Below, in pieces: positions 36,487-45,344 of a DNA stretch of 64,000 bases. A program made the position numbers and the translations under genes. The notes beneath the pieces are model-generated. The model was not told the DNA's origin and did no database searches. It saw only the letters and a list, made by a program, of their open reading frames with translations. The first letter of the stretch is position 1, and each line of letters opens with the position of its first letter. The stretch comes from Serinicoccus marinus DSM 15273 (GTDB lineage Bacteria; Actinomycetota; Actinomycetes; Actinomycetales; Dermatophilaceae), in NCBI RefSeq assembly GCF_008386315.1, contig NZ_CP043808.1, positions 682,001-746,000 on the forward strand. The letters are read 5' to 3'.

Positions 36487-38057
36487 GTGACCCAGGTGGA
36501 CTTCCGGCCCGTGGAGAAGGCCACCAGGAGCACCCGCGGCGAGGTGGGGCGGATCGGCGTCGCCGTGCTCTTCATCGTCGGCGTCATCGTCTTCACCGGC
36601 GCGGCCTTCGGTCACGTGGAGCAGGCATACCTGCTCATCGCGGCGGCCGTCATCGGCGGCTACATGGCCCTCAACATCGGCGCCAACGACGTCGCCAACA
36701 ACGTCGGCCCGGCCGTCGGCTCGATGGCGATGACCATGGCCACCGCCATCGGCATCGCCGCGGTCTTCGAGGCGGCGGGGGCCATCATCGCCGGCGGCGA
36801 CGTCGTCGACACCGTGAAGAACGGCATCATCGATCCGGACAGCATCGCCGACCCGCAGATCTTTGTCTGGGTGATGCTGGGCTCGCTGCTGGGGGCGGCG
36901 CTCTGGCTCAACATCGCGACCTTCATGGGGGCCCCGGTCTCGACCACCCACGCCATCGTCGGCGGGGTGCTCGGCGGCGGCGTGGCCTCCTCCGGCTGGG
37001 CGATCGTCAACTGGGACGTCATGGGCTCGATCGCCATGAGCTGGGTGATCTCGCCGCTCGTGGGGGGTCTCATCGCGGCGGGCACGCTCTACCTCCTCAA
37101 GCGCACCGTCCTCTTCCGCGACGAACCGGTCGACGCCGCGACCCGGGTGGTGCCGCTGCTCATCGCAGTCATGGCCTGGGCGTTCGCCACCTACCTGGCG
37201 CTCAAGGGCCTGTCCAACCTGGTCAGCATCTCCTTCCCGGTCGCGCTGTTCGGAGGGCTGGTGATCGCGGTCATCACGTATGCCGTCGTCCGCCCGATGG
37301 TCATCCGCGCCGCGCCCGGGCTCACGCAGGACACCGAGGGGGTCAACAGCCTCTTCACGATCCCGTTGATCTGCGCCGCGGCGCTGCTGAGCTTCGCGCA
37401 CGGCGCCAACGACGTCGCCAACGCGGTCGGGCCGCTGGCCGGCATCGTCGAGGTGCTCGACGGGGGAGCGGCGGGGGTGAGGCGGGCATACCACTGTGGG
37501 TGCTCGTCATCGGTGCCGTGGGCATCTCGGTGGGTCTGGCCCTCTTCGGCCCCCGGCTCATCCGCACCGTCGGGTCCGAGATCACCGACCTGGACCGCTC
37601 CCGGGCCTTCTGCATCGCGCTGGCCGCCGCCGTCACGGTCATCGTCGCCAGCCAGCTCGGCCTGCCGGTCAGCTCCACCCACGTCGCGCTCGGCGGCATC
37701 TTCGGCGTCGGCTTCCTCCGGGAGTTCCTCGACGACCGGATGAACCGGGCGATCGAGAAGGTGCTCCGCGCCCACCGCGACGACACCGACTTCGCCAAGG
37801 TCGAGGGGATGCTCGAGGCCTTCCGCGAGGCGCGGCCCGAGGACAAGCGGCGGATGCTGGACACGCTGCAGGAGATGGGCCCGGAGGCCGTCATCACCGC
37901 CGCCCAGGGCAAGAAGCTGCGCAAGGCGCTCAAGCGCCAGCTGGTCCGCCGCTCGCACATCCTCAAGATCGCCTCCGCCTGGGTCATCACCGTCCCGGTG
38001 GCCGGCATCCTCTCGGCGCTGTTCTTCTTCGCGCTGCGGGGGATGCTGCTCCCCTGA
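36487..38057 (+). CDS. PiT-family inorganic phosphate permease (frameshifted)
   Basis: Low-affinity phosphate (or metal-phosphate) symporter of about 523 residues. The two inverted PiT halves each carry the signature: ALNIGANDVANNVGPAVGS (residues ~60-78) and SFAHGANDVANAVGPLAGI (~298-316), plus the internal GAPVSTTHAIVGGVLGGG and GLPVSSTHVALGGIFGVG. Near 37475 the frame changes: the G run of GCGGGGGTGAG needs one more G to give GGEAGIPLWVLVIGAVG. A cytoplasmic helical loop (residues ~415-480) precedes the last helices. GTG at 36487 has GAGAGCAGG upstream and a possible -10 (TAGTGT, 36438-36443). No PhoU-like pit accessory gene is adjacent. Confidence 0.9.
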
Positions 38058-38094
38058 CCGGGGAGCGCCGAGGCGGTCGCGGCGCTGCGCTCAC

Positions 38095-38100
38095 GTATCC
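38095..38100 (+). promoter_or_regulatory. Putative -10 of the CNNM operon with a ~100-nt leader
   Basis: TATCCT at 38095-38100 is a good -10. The 97 nt to the GTG at 38198 hold no recognisable gene. I saw no known riboswitch, but the leader is longer than most here. Confidence 0.35.
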
Positions 38101-38197
38101 TGGATCCTCGCCCCGACCCTCGCACCAAAGAACGGTTCCATGCCCCTGGCTGTCCTGACGGCCCGTCCCTGCCCGCCCCGACCACGGCGGTGCTCTC

Positions 38198-39610
38198 GTG
38201 ACGACCGCCATCCTGCTGCTGCTCGTCGGCGTGCTCGCCATCGCCGTCATCATCGCGGCCAACGGCTACTTCGTGGCCCAGGAGTTCGCCTACATGTCGG
38301 TGGACCGGTTGCGGCTCGCGGCAGAGGCCGAGAGCGGGGACGAGGCCGCCGAGCGTGCGCTGCGGGTGACCCGCCGCACCTCCTTCATGCTCTCCGGCGC
38401 CCAGCTCGGCATCACGGTCACCGGCCTGCTCGTCGGGTATGTCGCCGAGCCCCTCGTCGGGCGCGGCCTGTCGGTCATCCTCGGGGGCACGGGCGTGCCG
38501 GAGGCGCTGAGCATCACCGTCGGCACGGTGGCGGCGCTGGCCATCGCGACCGTGGTCCAGATGATCTTCGGCGAGCTCTACCCCAAGAACCTCGCCATCG
38601 CCAACGCCGGCCCGCTCGCCCGCGCGCTCGCCCGGTCGACCCTCATCTACCTCGCCGTCTTCGGCTGGCTCATCAAGGTCTTCGACTGGTCGGCCAACGC
38701 GCTGCTGCGGCTGGTGGGGATCGAGCCCATCCACGACCTCGACACCACGGCGACCGCGGAGGACCTCGAGCGGATCGTCGCCGACTCCCGCGACAGCGGC
38801 GACCTGCCGGCCGAGCTGTCGGTGCTGCTCGACCGGATCCTGGACTTCCCCGACCAGGACGTCGAGCACGCCCAGATGCCGCGCTCGCGGGTCGACACCA
38901 TCGCCCCCGCCACCCCGGTCGGTGAGCTGCGGGAGCTCATGGCGCACGGGCATACCCGCTATCCGGTCATCGACGACGAGGGCCAGCCGGTGGGCGTGGT
39001 CAACCTCGTCGACGTGCTCCGGCACCCCGACGCCGAGCACGCCAGTCAGATCATGCGTGAGCCGCTCATCGTGCCCACGCTGATGGCGCTGCCGGACGCG
39101 GTCGCCGAGCTGAGCAGCTCGGGCCAGCAGCTGGCCTGCGTGGTGGACGAGTGGGGCGGCTTCGCCGGCGTCCTGACCATGGAGGACCTGGCCGAGGAGC
39201 TGCTGGGCGAGATCACCGACGAGCACGACGACGAGGTGCCGGAGGGGATCGTCGGCGAGGACGAGCACCTGTGGCGGATGGACGGCGACGTCCACGTCGA
39301 CGAGCTGCAGCGCGCCCTCGGCCACGACCTGCCCGAGGGCGACTACGAGACCGTCTCGGGCCTGGTCATCGCCGAGCTCGGGGCGCTGCCGGAGGTCGGC
39401 CAGACCGTGGTCGTCGACCTCGCCGAGGACCCCGCCGAGATGGTGCTCGACGAACGGGTCACCCGGTCGGTCGAGATCGAGGTGCGGGAGATCGACCGGC
39501 ACGTGCCCAGCCTGCTGGGAGTGCGGCTGGTGGAGCGGGCGCTGTCGCAGGACCCGGAGTCGATGGATGACGACACCGAGGCCGCCGGGCGCGAGGAGGA
39601 GCAGCGATGA
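38198..39610 (+). CDS. CNNM/CorC-type hemolysin family protein, full length
   Basis: A 470-residue membrane protein of the CNNM/CorC (UPF0053) family, linked to Mg2+ or Co2+ export or homeostasis. Order: DUF21 transmembrane domain (residues 1-190, AANGYFVAQEFAYMSVDRLR and VQMIFGELYPKNLAIA), two CBS domains (MPRSRVDTIAPATPVGELRE...TRYPVIDDEGQPVGVVNL and the second containing GFAGVLTMEDLAEELLG) and a C-terminal CorC_HlyC domain (GDVHVDELQRALG...TVSGLVIAELGALPEVG). GTG at 38198. It overlaps the second paralogue by ATGA, the usual tandem pair in actinobacteria. Confidence 0.92.
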   Translation: MTTAILLLLVGVLAIAVIIAANGYFVAQEFAYMSVDRLRLAAEAESGDEAAERALRVTRRTSFMLSGAQLGITVTGLLVGYVAEPLVGRGLSVILGGTGVPEALSITVGTVAALAIATVVQMIFGELYPKNLAIANAGPLARALARSTLIYLAVFGWLIKVFDWSANALLRLVGIEPIHDLDTTATAEDLERIVADSRDSGDLPAELSVLLDRILDFPDQDVEHAQMPRSRVDTIAPATPVGELRELMAHGHTRYPVIDDEGQPVGVVNLVDVLRHPDAEHASQIMREPLIVPTLMALPDAVAELSSSGQQLACVVDEWGGFAGVLTMEDLAEELLGEITDEHDDEVPEGIVGEDEHLWRMDGDVHVDELQRALGHDLPEGDYETVSGLVIAELGALPEVGQTVVVDLAEDPAEMVLDERVTRSVEIEVREIDRHVPSLLGVRLVERALSQDPESMDDDTEAAGREEEQR

Positions 39611-40623
39611 ACGGACTGACCGTCACCCTCGTCACGGTGCTGCTCATCGTGCTGAGCGCGCTCTTCGTCATCGTCGAGTTCGCCCTCCTGGGTGCCCGCC
39701 GCAGCCGGCTGGAGAACGAGGCCGAGCACTCGGCCTCGGCCCGGGCCGCCCTGCGCGGCATGAACGAGCTCACGGTCATGCTCGCCGGCGCCCAGCTGGG
39801 CATCACGGCCTGCACCTTCGCCCTCGGCGCGGTCACCAAGCCGGCGCTCGACTACTGGCTCGGCCCGATCCTCGCCGACCTCGGGCTGCCCGGCTGGCTG
39901 GCCGGGGGTATGTCCTTCGGCCTGTCCCTGCTCTTCGTCACCTTCCTGCACCTCGTGGTGGGCGAGATGGCGCCCAAGTCGTGGGCGATCGCGCACCCCG
40001 AGCGGGCGGCGCGGCTCATCGCGCTGCCGATGCGCGGCTTCATCACCGTCGTCCGGCCGCTGCTGGTCTGGGTCAACGCCGTGGCCAACCGCCTGGTGTC
40101 CGCCAGCGGAGTCACCCCGGTGGACCGTGCCGCCGTCGGCGGGCAGGACGCTCAGACGATCCGCGTCCTCGTCGAGCAGTCGGCGGCCGAGGGGGCGCTG
40201 GAGAGCACCTACCAGGAGCAGATCTCCGAGGCCCTCGAGCTGGAGGAGCTCACCCTGGCGCAGGTGGCGCCGGAGGAGCTCGATCTGGCGGCGGTGGGCT
40301 CTGGCGCCTCGATCGGCGAGGTGCAGGAGGCGTCGGCGCGCACCGGCCACAAGCGCATCCTCATGCTCGACGACGACACCACCGACCCCCGCGTGGTCCA
40401 CGTGCGGGACACGCTGCTGCACTCCGGTGAGGAGCGCGCCGAGCCGCTGGCCCGGGCCGCGCTCGTGCTGCCGGCGCAGACGCCGGTCTACGAGGCGCTC
40501 ACGACCATGCGCGGCTCGGGCGAGCAGCTCGTGGTGCTGCGCGGCGAGGGGCGGCTGGTCGGGCTGGTGAGCATCGCCGACATCATGCACCGGGTGCTGC
40601 CGCTGGAGCGGTCGGCCGGCTGA
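39607..40623 (+). CDS. CNNM-type protein, shorter paralogue
   Basis: A 338-residue paralogue of the preceding protein. DUF21 domain first (LFVIVEFALLGARRSRLENE, LAGAQLGITACTFALGAV, HLVVGEMAPKSWAIAHPERA), then a diverged CBS pair (GHKRILMLDDDTTDPRVVHV, VYEALTTMRGSGEQLVVLRG and RLVGLVSIADIMHRVL). It lacks the C-terminal CorC_HlyC domain present in the upstream copy. The stop/start overlap shows co-translation, so the two probably form a heteromeric transporter or regulator of divalent cations. ATG at 39607. Confidence 0.9.
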   Translation: MNGLTVTLVTVLLIVLSALFVIVEFALLGARRSRLENEAEHSASARAALRGMNELTVMLAGAQLGITACTFALGAVTKPALDYWLGPILADLGLPGWLAGGMSFGLSLLFVTFLHLVVGEMAPKSWAIAHPERAARLIALPMRGFITVVRPLLVWVNAVANRLVSASGVTPVDRAAVGGQDAQTIRVLVEQSAAEGALESTYQEQISEALELEELTLAQVAPEELDLAAVGSGASIGEVQEASARTGHKRILMLDDDTTDPRVVHVRDTLLHSGEERAEPLARAALVLPAQTPVYEALTTMRGSGEQLVVLRGEGRLVGLVSIADIMHRVLPLERSAG

Positions 40624-40742
40624 GGTCGGGGACGTCGCCGGAGGCGGGTCAGGGACGACGCCGACGCCGATGACGCCGACCGTGTGGACGCCGACGCTGA
40701 GACGATCCCGGGCCTGTCGGTCCGGTGCGGCAGCATGGGGCC

Positions 40743-41501
40743 ATGAAACTCACGGTGATCGGCTGCTCCGGCTCGCTGCCGGGGCCGCGCGGCGCCGCGA
40801 GCTGCTACCTCCTCAGCGCGCACGACGGTGATCGGGAGTGGCGGGTGCTGCTCGACCTGGGCTCGGGGGCGCTCGGGCCGTTGCAGCGGCATACCGATCC
40901 GCTCGCGCTCGACGCCGTGCTGCTCACGCACCTGCACCCGGACCACTGCCTCGACCTCACCGGCCTGCACGTGCTGCGCCGGCACGGCCCCACGCCGGCG
41001 ACGGACGACCTGCCGGTGTGGGGGCCGCCGGGCGTGGCGGAGCGGATGGCCCGGGCGCACGGGGTGCGCGCCGCGGAGCCGCTGCGGGGCATCGCCTGGG
41101 GCGAGCTCACCGACCGGGTCGCGGTGCGCGTCGGACCCTTCACCATCACCCCGTATGCCGTGCGCCACCCTGTCGCGGCCTTCGGCTTCCGGGTCGAGGC
41201 GGGTGGGCGGGTGCTGGCCTACACCGGTGACACCGACAGCTGCGAGGCTCTGGTGCCGCTGCTGCAGGGCGCCGACCTCGCCCTGGTCGAGGCGGGCTTC
41301 GAGGCCGCGGAGGCGACGCGGGGCATACACCTCACGCCGGAGCGGGCCGGGCAGGCGGTCGCCGGGGCAGGAGGCGTGGGCCGGCTCGTCCTCACCCACC
41401 TGCCGCCCTGGGCCGACCGGAAGGAGGCGCGACGGGAGGCAGAAGAGGCGTGGCCAGGCCCGCTGACACTCGCTGAGGAAGGAGGGATCTGGGAGGTCTG
41501 A
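40743..41501 (+). CDS. Metallo-beta-lactamase fold hydrolase (Rv1339-like)
   Basis: A 252-residue MBL-fold enzyme. The metal motif is LLTHLHPDHCLDLTGLHV (HxHxDH). Further ligands are in PYAVRHPVAAFGFRV and LAYTGDTDSCEALV, and a final His in LVLTHLPPWADRKEA. The N terminus MKLTVIGCSGSLPGPRGAAS matches the group found between murI and rph in actinobacteria; the Mycobacterium tuberculosis member (Rv1339) has been described as a cAMP phosphodiesterase. That activity is therefore likely but is inferred. In this genome it is separated from both murI and rph by several unrelated genes. ATG at 40743 was preferred to GTG at 40725. Confidence 0.88.
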   Translation: MKLTVIGCSGSLPGPRGAASCYLLSAHDGDREWRVLLDLGSGALGPLQRHTDPLALDAVLLTHLHPDHCLDLTGLHVLRRHGPTPATDDLPVWGPPGVAERMARAHGVRAAEPLRGIAWGELTDRVAVRVGPFTITPYAVRHPVAAFGFRVEAGGRVLAYTGDTDSCEALVPLLQGADLALVEAGFEAAEATRGIHLTPERAGQAVAGAGGVGRLVLTHLPPWADRKEARREAEEAWPGPLTLAEEGGIWEV

Positions 41502-41625
41502 GTGACCTCAGAAGCCCCAACTGTCACACCAGTCACGTCAGATAGTGATGTTTCGGGGGGTTTCGGCTCTCAGGTTGGTGTCGGGTTTGTTCCCCTGCGG
41601 CGAGGTCCAGGCCATCTGGCGGGCC

Positions 41626-41882
41626 GTGATCGCGCAGACATCGACCCAAGGAGAGAGGGATACCTGGCGGGACTACGACTGGGTGGGGCTGGCCGAGAAG
41701 GCCGGGATCGCCCTCATCATCCTCATCGTCACGTGGATCGAGGCGCGTCTGGTGAAGGCGGGCTTCACCAAGCTGGTGGGCAGGGCCAAGTTCCTGCAGC
41801 GCCAGTCCTCCGACGGCCAGTCGCTGGGGGCGGCGCTGGGGCAGATCGCCTTGCTGCTGGTCTGGCTGTTCGGCGCGCCGCG
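41626..41882 (+). pseudogene. 5' fragment of an MscS/CmpX-like mechanosensitive channel protein
   Basis: The frame beginning near GTG 41626 encodes WVGLAEKAGIALIILIVTWI, KAGFTKLVGRAKFLQRQ and LGAALGQIALLLVWLFG, clearly the N-terminal part of the small mechanosensitive-channel-like (CmpX) membrane family. Homology ends abruptly at WLFG (about 41877). What follows (APRAPSPPRVGARAA) is low-complexity GC-rich sequence and then a 71-bp repeat. Two thirds of a normal gene is missing, so this is a truncated remnant. AAGGAGAG at 41648-41655 suggests the original start was near 41662, where no start codon now remains. Confidence 0.65.
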
Positions 41883-41965
41883 GGCGCCGTCCCCTCCACG
41901 GGTCGGCGCCCGCGCCGCGTCCGGAGGTGGGGCCCGCGCCGCGTCTAGAGATCTCCCCCTGGGCC

Positions 41966-42036
41966 GACCTGGGCAAGGTTCTGCACCGCATACCCCGTCG
42001 AGAGTGCTGCCTGCGGTGCAGAGCCTTGCCCAGGTG
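41966..42036 (+). repeat. 71-bp inverted-repeat element, copy C
   Basis: Left arm GACCTGGGCAAGGTTCTGCA, core CGTCGAGAGTGCTGCC, right arm GGTGCAGAGCCTTGCCCAGG. Length is identical to the other three copies, and the arms match almost perfectly. It lies between the MscS fragment and the sulfite-oxidase-like gene. Confidence 0.88.
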
Positions 42037-42115
42037 GCGTCCCGTCGCCCCGGGCCACGTCTGACGAAACGATGACGATCCACGGCTCCGGTGCGCGGAC
42101 GGGCCTCGGGGCGCG

Positions 42116-42121
42116 CATCAT
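42116..42121 (+). promoter_or_regulatory. -10 box of the sulfite-oxidase-like gene
   Basis: CATCAT ends 6 nt before the ATG at 42128, in the leaderless position. Confidence 0.4.
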
Positions 42122-42127
42122 GGAGGT

Positions 42128-43750
42128 ATGTCCGTGCTAACCCGTCCCGAGCCGACCTCGACCCAGCGACCCCAGGGCCGCGGCCTGCTCGCGGCCCTCG
42201 CCGGGATCGCTGCCGGGGCCGTGACCCTGGGTCTGGCCGAGGTCCTGGCCGCGGTGTGGACCGGCTGGCTGGGCTCGGCCGGGACCTCCTCACCCCTGCT
42301 GGCCGTCGGTGGCGCCTTCGTCGACCGCACACCGCCGTGGCTCAAGGACTGGGCCATCGAGACCTTCGGCACCGCGGACAAGCTGGCGCTGGGCGTCGGC
42401 ATGGCGATCACCCTCACCGTCGTGTGCGCGCTCATCGGCGTCCTCGCGCTGCGTCGCCGGGGGCCAGGGATCGGCGCCTTCGCGGTGGTGGGCCTGGTGG
42501 GGCTGGCGGCCGTCTACAGCCGTCCAGCCACGGGTCTGCTCGACCTCGTGCCCACCGCCCTCGGCGTGGTGGTCGGCGGACGGGTGCTCCTGTGGCTGCT
42601 CGACCGGGTGGCCGGCGTGCGGGACGGCGGCCCGAGCTCGTCGCACCACCCGTCCGCGGCGCCACCGAGCGGATCCACCCGGCGCAGCGTCCTGCTCCTC
42701 GGTGGTGGCCTCACCGGCCTCGGTGTGCTGGGCGTCGTCGCGGGTCAGGTGCTGTCCACGGGTGGCCGCGCGGTGCAGCGCACCGCCGAGGCGCTCGGTC
42801 TGCCCACGCCGACCCGGACGGTGAGCGTGCCCGGGGGCGCGACCAGCGACATCACCGGGCACACGCCATACCTCGTCGACAACGAGGACTTCTATCGCAT
42901 CGACACCGCGCTGCGCGTGCCCCGCGTCGACGCGGCCGGGTGGACTCTGCGCGTCACCGGTCTGGTCGACCAGGAGGTCGAGATCACGTATGCCGACCTG
43001 CTCGCTGAGGAGCACGTCGAAGCACTCGTGACCCTCACCTGCGTGTCGAACCAGGTCGGCGGCGACCTCGTCGGCAACGCGCGGTGGCTCGGCTGGCCGG
43101 TGCGCGAGCTGCTCGCCCGTGCGGGGGTGCAGCCGGAGGCCGACATGGTGCTCTCGCGCAGCACCGACGGCTGGACCGCCGGCACCCCGATCGAGGCGCT
43201 GACCGACGACCGCGACGCGCTGCTCGCGGTGGCGATGAACGGCGAGCCGCTGCCGGCCGAGCACGGCTACCCGGTGCGGTTGGTGGTGCCGGGGCTCTAC
43301 GGCTACGTCTCGGCGACCAAGTGGGTGACCGAGCTCAAGGTGACCCGCTTCGACGCGGACGAGGGGTACTGGACGCCGCGCGGCTGGTCGGCCCGGGGCC
43401 CGATCAAGACGGCCTCCCGGATCGACGTGCCGCGCTCGGGGGGTCGGCTCGAGCCGGACGCCGACGGCGCCGTCGTCCTCGCCGGGGTCGCCTGGGCCCA
43501 GCACCGCGGCATCGAGCGGGTCGAGGTGCAGGTCGACGGAGGCGACTGGCAGGAGGCCACCCTGCTGGAGGAGCCGACCGTGGACGCCTGGCGGCTGTGG
43601 ACGTATGCCTGGCCCGAGGCGACCTCCGGCGATCACCAGGTGCGGGTGCGCGCGACCGACGCCGACGGACAGACGCAGACCGAGGAGAGCGCCGCCCCGG
43701 CGCCGAACGGCGCGAGCGGCTGGCACACGGTCGACTTCACCGTCGCCTGA
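42128..43750 (+). CDS. Membrane-anchored molybdopterin oxidoreductase (sulfite oxidase family)
   Basis: A 540-residue enzyme. Residues 18-200 contain about five hydrophobic helices (LLAALAGIAAGAVTLGLAEV, LGVGMAITLTVVCALIGVLA, VVVGGRVLLWLLDRV, VLLLGGGLTGLGVLGVVAG). The Mo-cofactor domain follows (LRVTGLVDQEVEITYADLLA, then the ligand Cys in ALVTLTCVSNQVGGDLVG, about residue 304) with YPVRLVVPGLYGYVSATKWV. The C-terminal Ig-like dimerisation domain (GVAWAQHRGIERVEVQVDGG) completes the family. The catalytic part should lie outside the membrane. The electron acceptor is unknown, since no cytochrome gene is adjacent. Convergent with the MFS gene. Confidence 0.92.
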   Translation: MSVLTRPEPTSTQRPQGRGLLAALAGIAAGAVTLGLAEVLAAVWTGWLGSAGTSSPLLAVGGAFVDRTPPWLKDWAIETFGTADKLALGVGMAITLTVVCALIGVLALRRRGPGIGAFAVVGLVGLAAVYSRPATGLLDLVPTALGVVVGGRVLLWLLDRVAGVRDGGPSSSHHPSAAPPSGSTRRSVLLLGGGLTGLGVLGVVAGQVLSTGGRAVQRTAEALGLPTPTRTVSVPGGATSDITGHTPYLVDNEDFYRIDTALRVPRVDAAGWTLRVTGLVDQEVEITYADLLAEEHVEALVTLTCVSNQVGGDLVGNARWLGWPVRELLARAGVQPEADMVLSRSTDGWTAGTPIEALTDDRDALLAVAMNGEPLPAEHGYPVRLVVPGLYGYVSATKWVTELKVTRFDADEGYWTPRGWSARGPIKTASRIDVPRSGGRLEPDADGAVVLAGVAWAQHRGIERVEVQVDGGDWQEATLLEEPTVDAWRLWTYAWPEATSGDHQVRVRATDADGQTQTEESAAPAPNGASGWHTVDFTVA

Positions 43751-43752
43751 CC

Positions 43753-43812
43753 CCCGACCGGGCGCCGCGAGAGGTTGCTCCTGCCCCGACCGGGCGTCGC
43801 GGATGGTTGCTC
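43753..43812 (+). repeat. Intergenic repeat family 3, two units
   Basis: Two direct units, CCGACCGGGCGCCGCGAGAG plus GTTGCTC, and CCGACCGGGCGTCGCGGATG plus GTTGCTC, about 31 bp apart between convergent genes. Confidence 0.75.
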
Positions 43813-43821
43813 GCGGTATGC

Positions 43822-45132
43822 CTACTGCGCCGTGGGCGCCAGCTCCGTCCTGGGTGCCGGCGCAGGAGTCTGCGCCTGACTGCGCACGGCACCTGCACCC
43901 GCCCAGGCCAGCCCTGCCGCGAGCGCCGTGGCCGCGACGGTGACAGCGAACGCGGGCAGATGTCCGCCGACGTCCGCGAGGCGACCGGCGAGAGCCGCGC
44001 CGAGGGCATACCCGGCGCCGGTCGACGCGGCGAGGGCGGTCATGGCGGCGCCGAGCCGCCGGACCGGCGTGGTCCGCTCGGCCAGCGTGAACGTCGTGAT
44101 CATGGCGGGCGCGATCGCGATGCCGAGGCCCAGGAGTGCCAGCGACAGCGACCCCACGGAGTCGACCAGCAGCAGCGGCAGGGCCAGGACCACCAGCGCG
44201 AGGCTGAAGACGCGCAGCCGGGTCAGGTGCCCGACGCGCTCGGGGAGCGCGACGACCGCCAGCCCAGCCAGGACGCTGCCGACGCCGAGCAGCGCGTGCA
44301 GCAGACCGGTGAGCCCAGGGGCGCCGGCCTGGGTGGCGAGCACCGAGGTCCCCGTCTGGATCGAGCCGAAGACCATGCCGATGCTGAGCTGGATGCCGGC
44401 CAGCACGAGGAGGGCGGGGGTGACCAGGCGGCCCCGGCCCCCACCACCGCTGGTGTCGCGACCGACGAGGGCGACCGTCGGGTGCAGCGCGAACCACGTG
44501 CCGAAGGCACCGAGCAGAGCCGCCGCCACGACGAGCGAGGCCACCGGGGCGGCGGCCGTGACGATGAGGCCGACGAGCGCGGGGCCGAGCACGAAGGACG
44601 CCTCGTCGGCTGCTCCCTCGTAGGAGAAGGCGGCGTCCATGACACGGGCGTCGGCGGTGGTCCGGGGAGGTGCATGCTCTGCTGTCGCCGAGCTGGTCGG
44701 GCCGACTCGCAGGCCGGCCGCACTGATCGGCCGCCAGCGCACGCGGGCCATCGTGCCGACCTGCGGGACGAAGGCTCCGCCGAGGGCGGCCGCGAGAGGC
44801 AGCGGCCACCAGGGATCACCGGCCTCGGTCCGGAGGGTGAGGACGGCGAGAGCCAGGAGGCCGACGGCCCCGAGCACGCTCTGCACCAGCAGGACCGGGC
44901 GCTGACCCACCCGGTCGGTGAGGGCCCCGGCGACCGGGGAGCCGAGGGCGTTCGCGACGGCGAGGGCGCCCGCGGTCGCGCCGCCCGCGGCATACGATCC
45001 GGTCGCGCCGGATACGGCTAGCAGGGCGGCGATCTGCGACATGGCCAGGGGGAGCCGGCCGAGGAAGGCGATCACGACATACATCGGGCCGGTGAGCGCG
45101 AAGAGCTGACGGTAGGACTGGACGGGTGACAC
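43822..45132 (-). CDS. MFS transporter
   Basis: A 436-residue major facilitator with 12 predicted helices. Motif A-like GALTDRVGQRPVLLVQSVLG follows helix 2, and the second half has VALPERVGHLTRLRVFSLAL. A long loop between helices 4 and 5 (SAAGLRVGPTSSATAEHAPP) is unusual and rich in Ala, Pro and Thr. The pattern fits the YcaD/arabinose-efflux-like actinobacterial group, but substrate cannot be assigned. GTG at 45132 starts it. The region to 45250 before it is otherwise empty, and family-3 repeats lie upstream. The C-terminal tail (SQAQTPAPAPRTELAPTAQ) is disordered. Confidence 0.85.
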   Translation of the reverse strand: MSPVQSYRQLFALTGPMYVVIAFLGRLPLAMSQIAALLAVSGATGSYAAGGATAGALAVANALGSPVAGALTDRVGQRPVLLVQSVLGAVGLLALAVLTLRTEAGDPWWPLPLAAALGGAFVPQVGTMARVRWRPISAAGLRVGPTSSATAEHAPPRTTADARVMDAAFSYEGAADEASFVLGPALVGLIVTAAAPVASLVVAAALLGAFGTWFALHPTVALVGRDTSGGGGRGRLVTPALLVLAGIQLSIGMVFGSIQTGTSVLATQAGAPGLTGLLHALLGVGSVLAGLAVVALPERVGHLTRLRVFSLALVVLALPLLLVDSVGSLSLALLGLGIAIAPAMITTFTLAERTTPVRRLGAAMTALAASTGAGYALGAALAGRLADVGGHLPAFAVTVAATALAAGLAWAGAGAVRSQAQTPAPAPRTELAPTAQ

Positions 45133-45250
45133 GGGTTTGCCTCTCGCATCGGTCCGTCGTGGACGGACGCACGCGCCGTCCCAGCCACCCGGCGCGCAGA
45201 ACCCTTGTCAAGCACGACCAGTCTATCTCGTGACCCCGGTCTGGCACGAG

Positions 45251-45344
45251 ACGACCACTCGCGGCGCTCGGTGGGGGCTGGGGCAACCACTGGCGGCCTC
45301 GGTGTGGAGTGGGGCAACCACTGGCGGCGCTCGGTGGGGGCTGG
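45251..45344 (-). repeat. Intergenic repeat family 3, three units (inverted orientation)
   Basis: Units at about 45251-45278, 45280-45304 and 45311-45344 share GCAACCACTGGCGGCGCTCG with small changes. They start at the 3' end of the MocR gene. Orientation is opposite to the copies at 4.5, 43.8 and 58.9 kb. Confidence 0.75.

Noticed and set aside
41940..41960. TCTAGAGATCT, which looks like joined cloning sites
   Set aside because: A single short occurrence without vector sequence; chance is enough.
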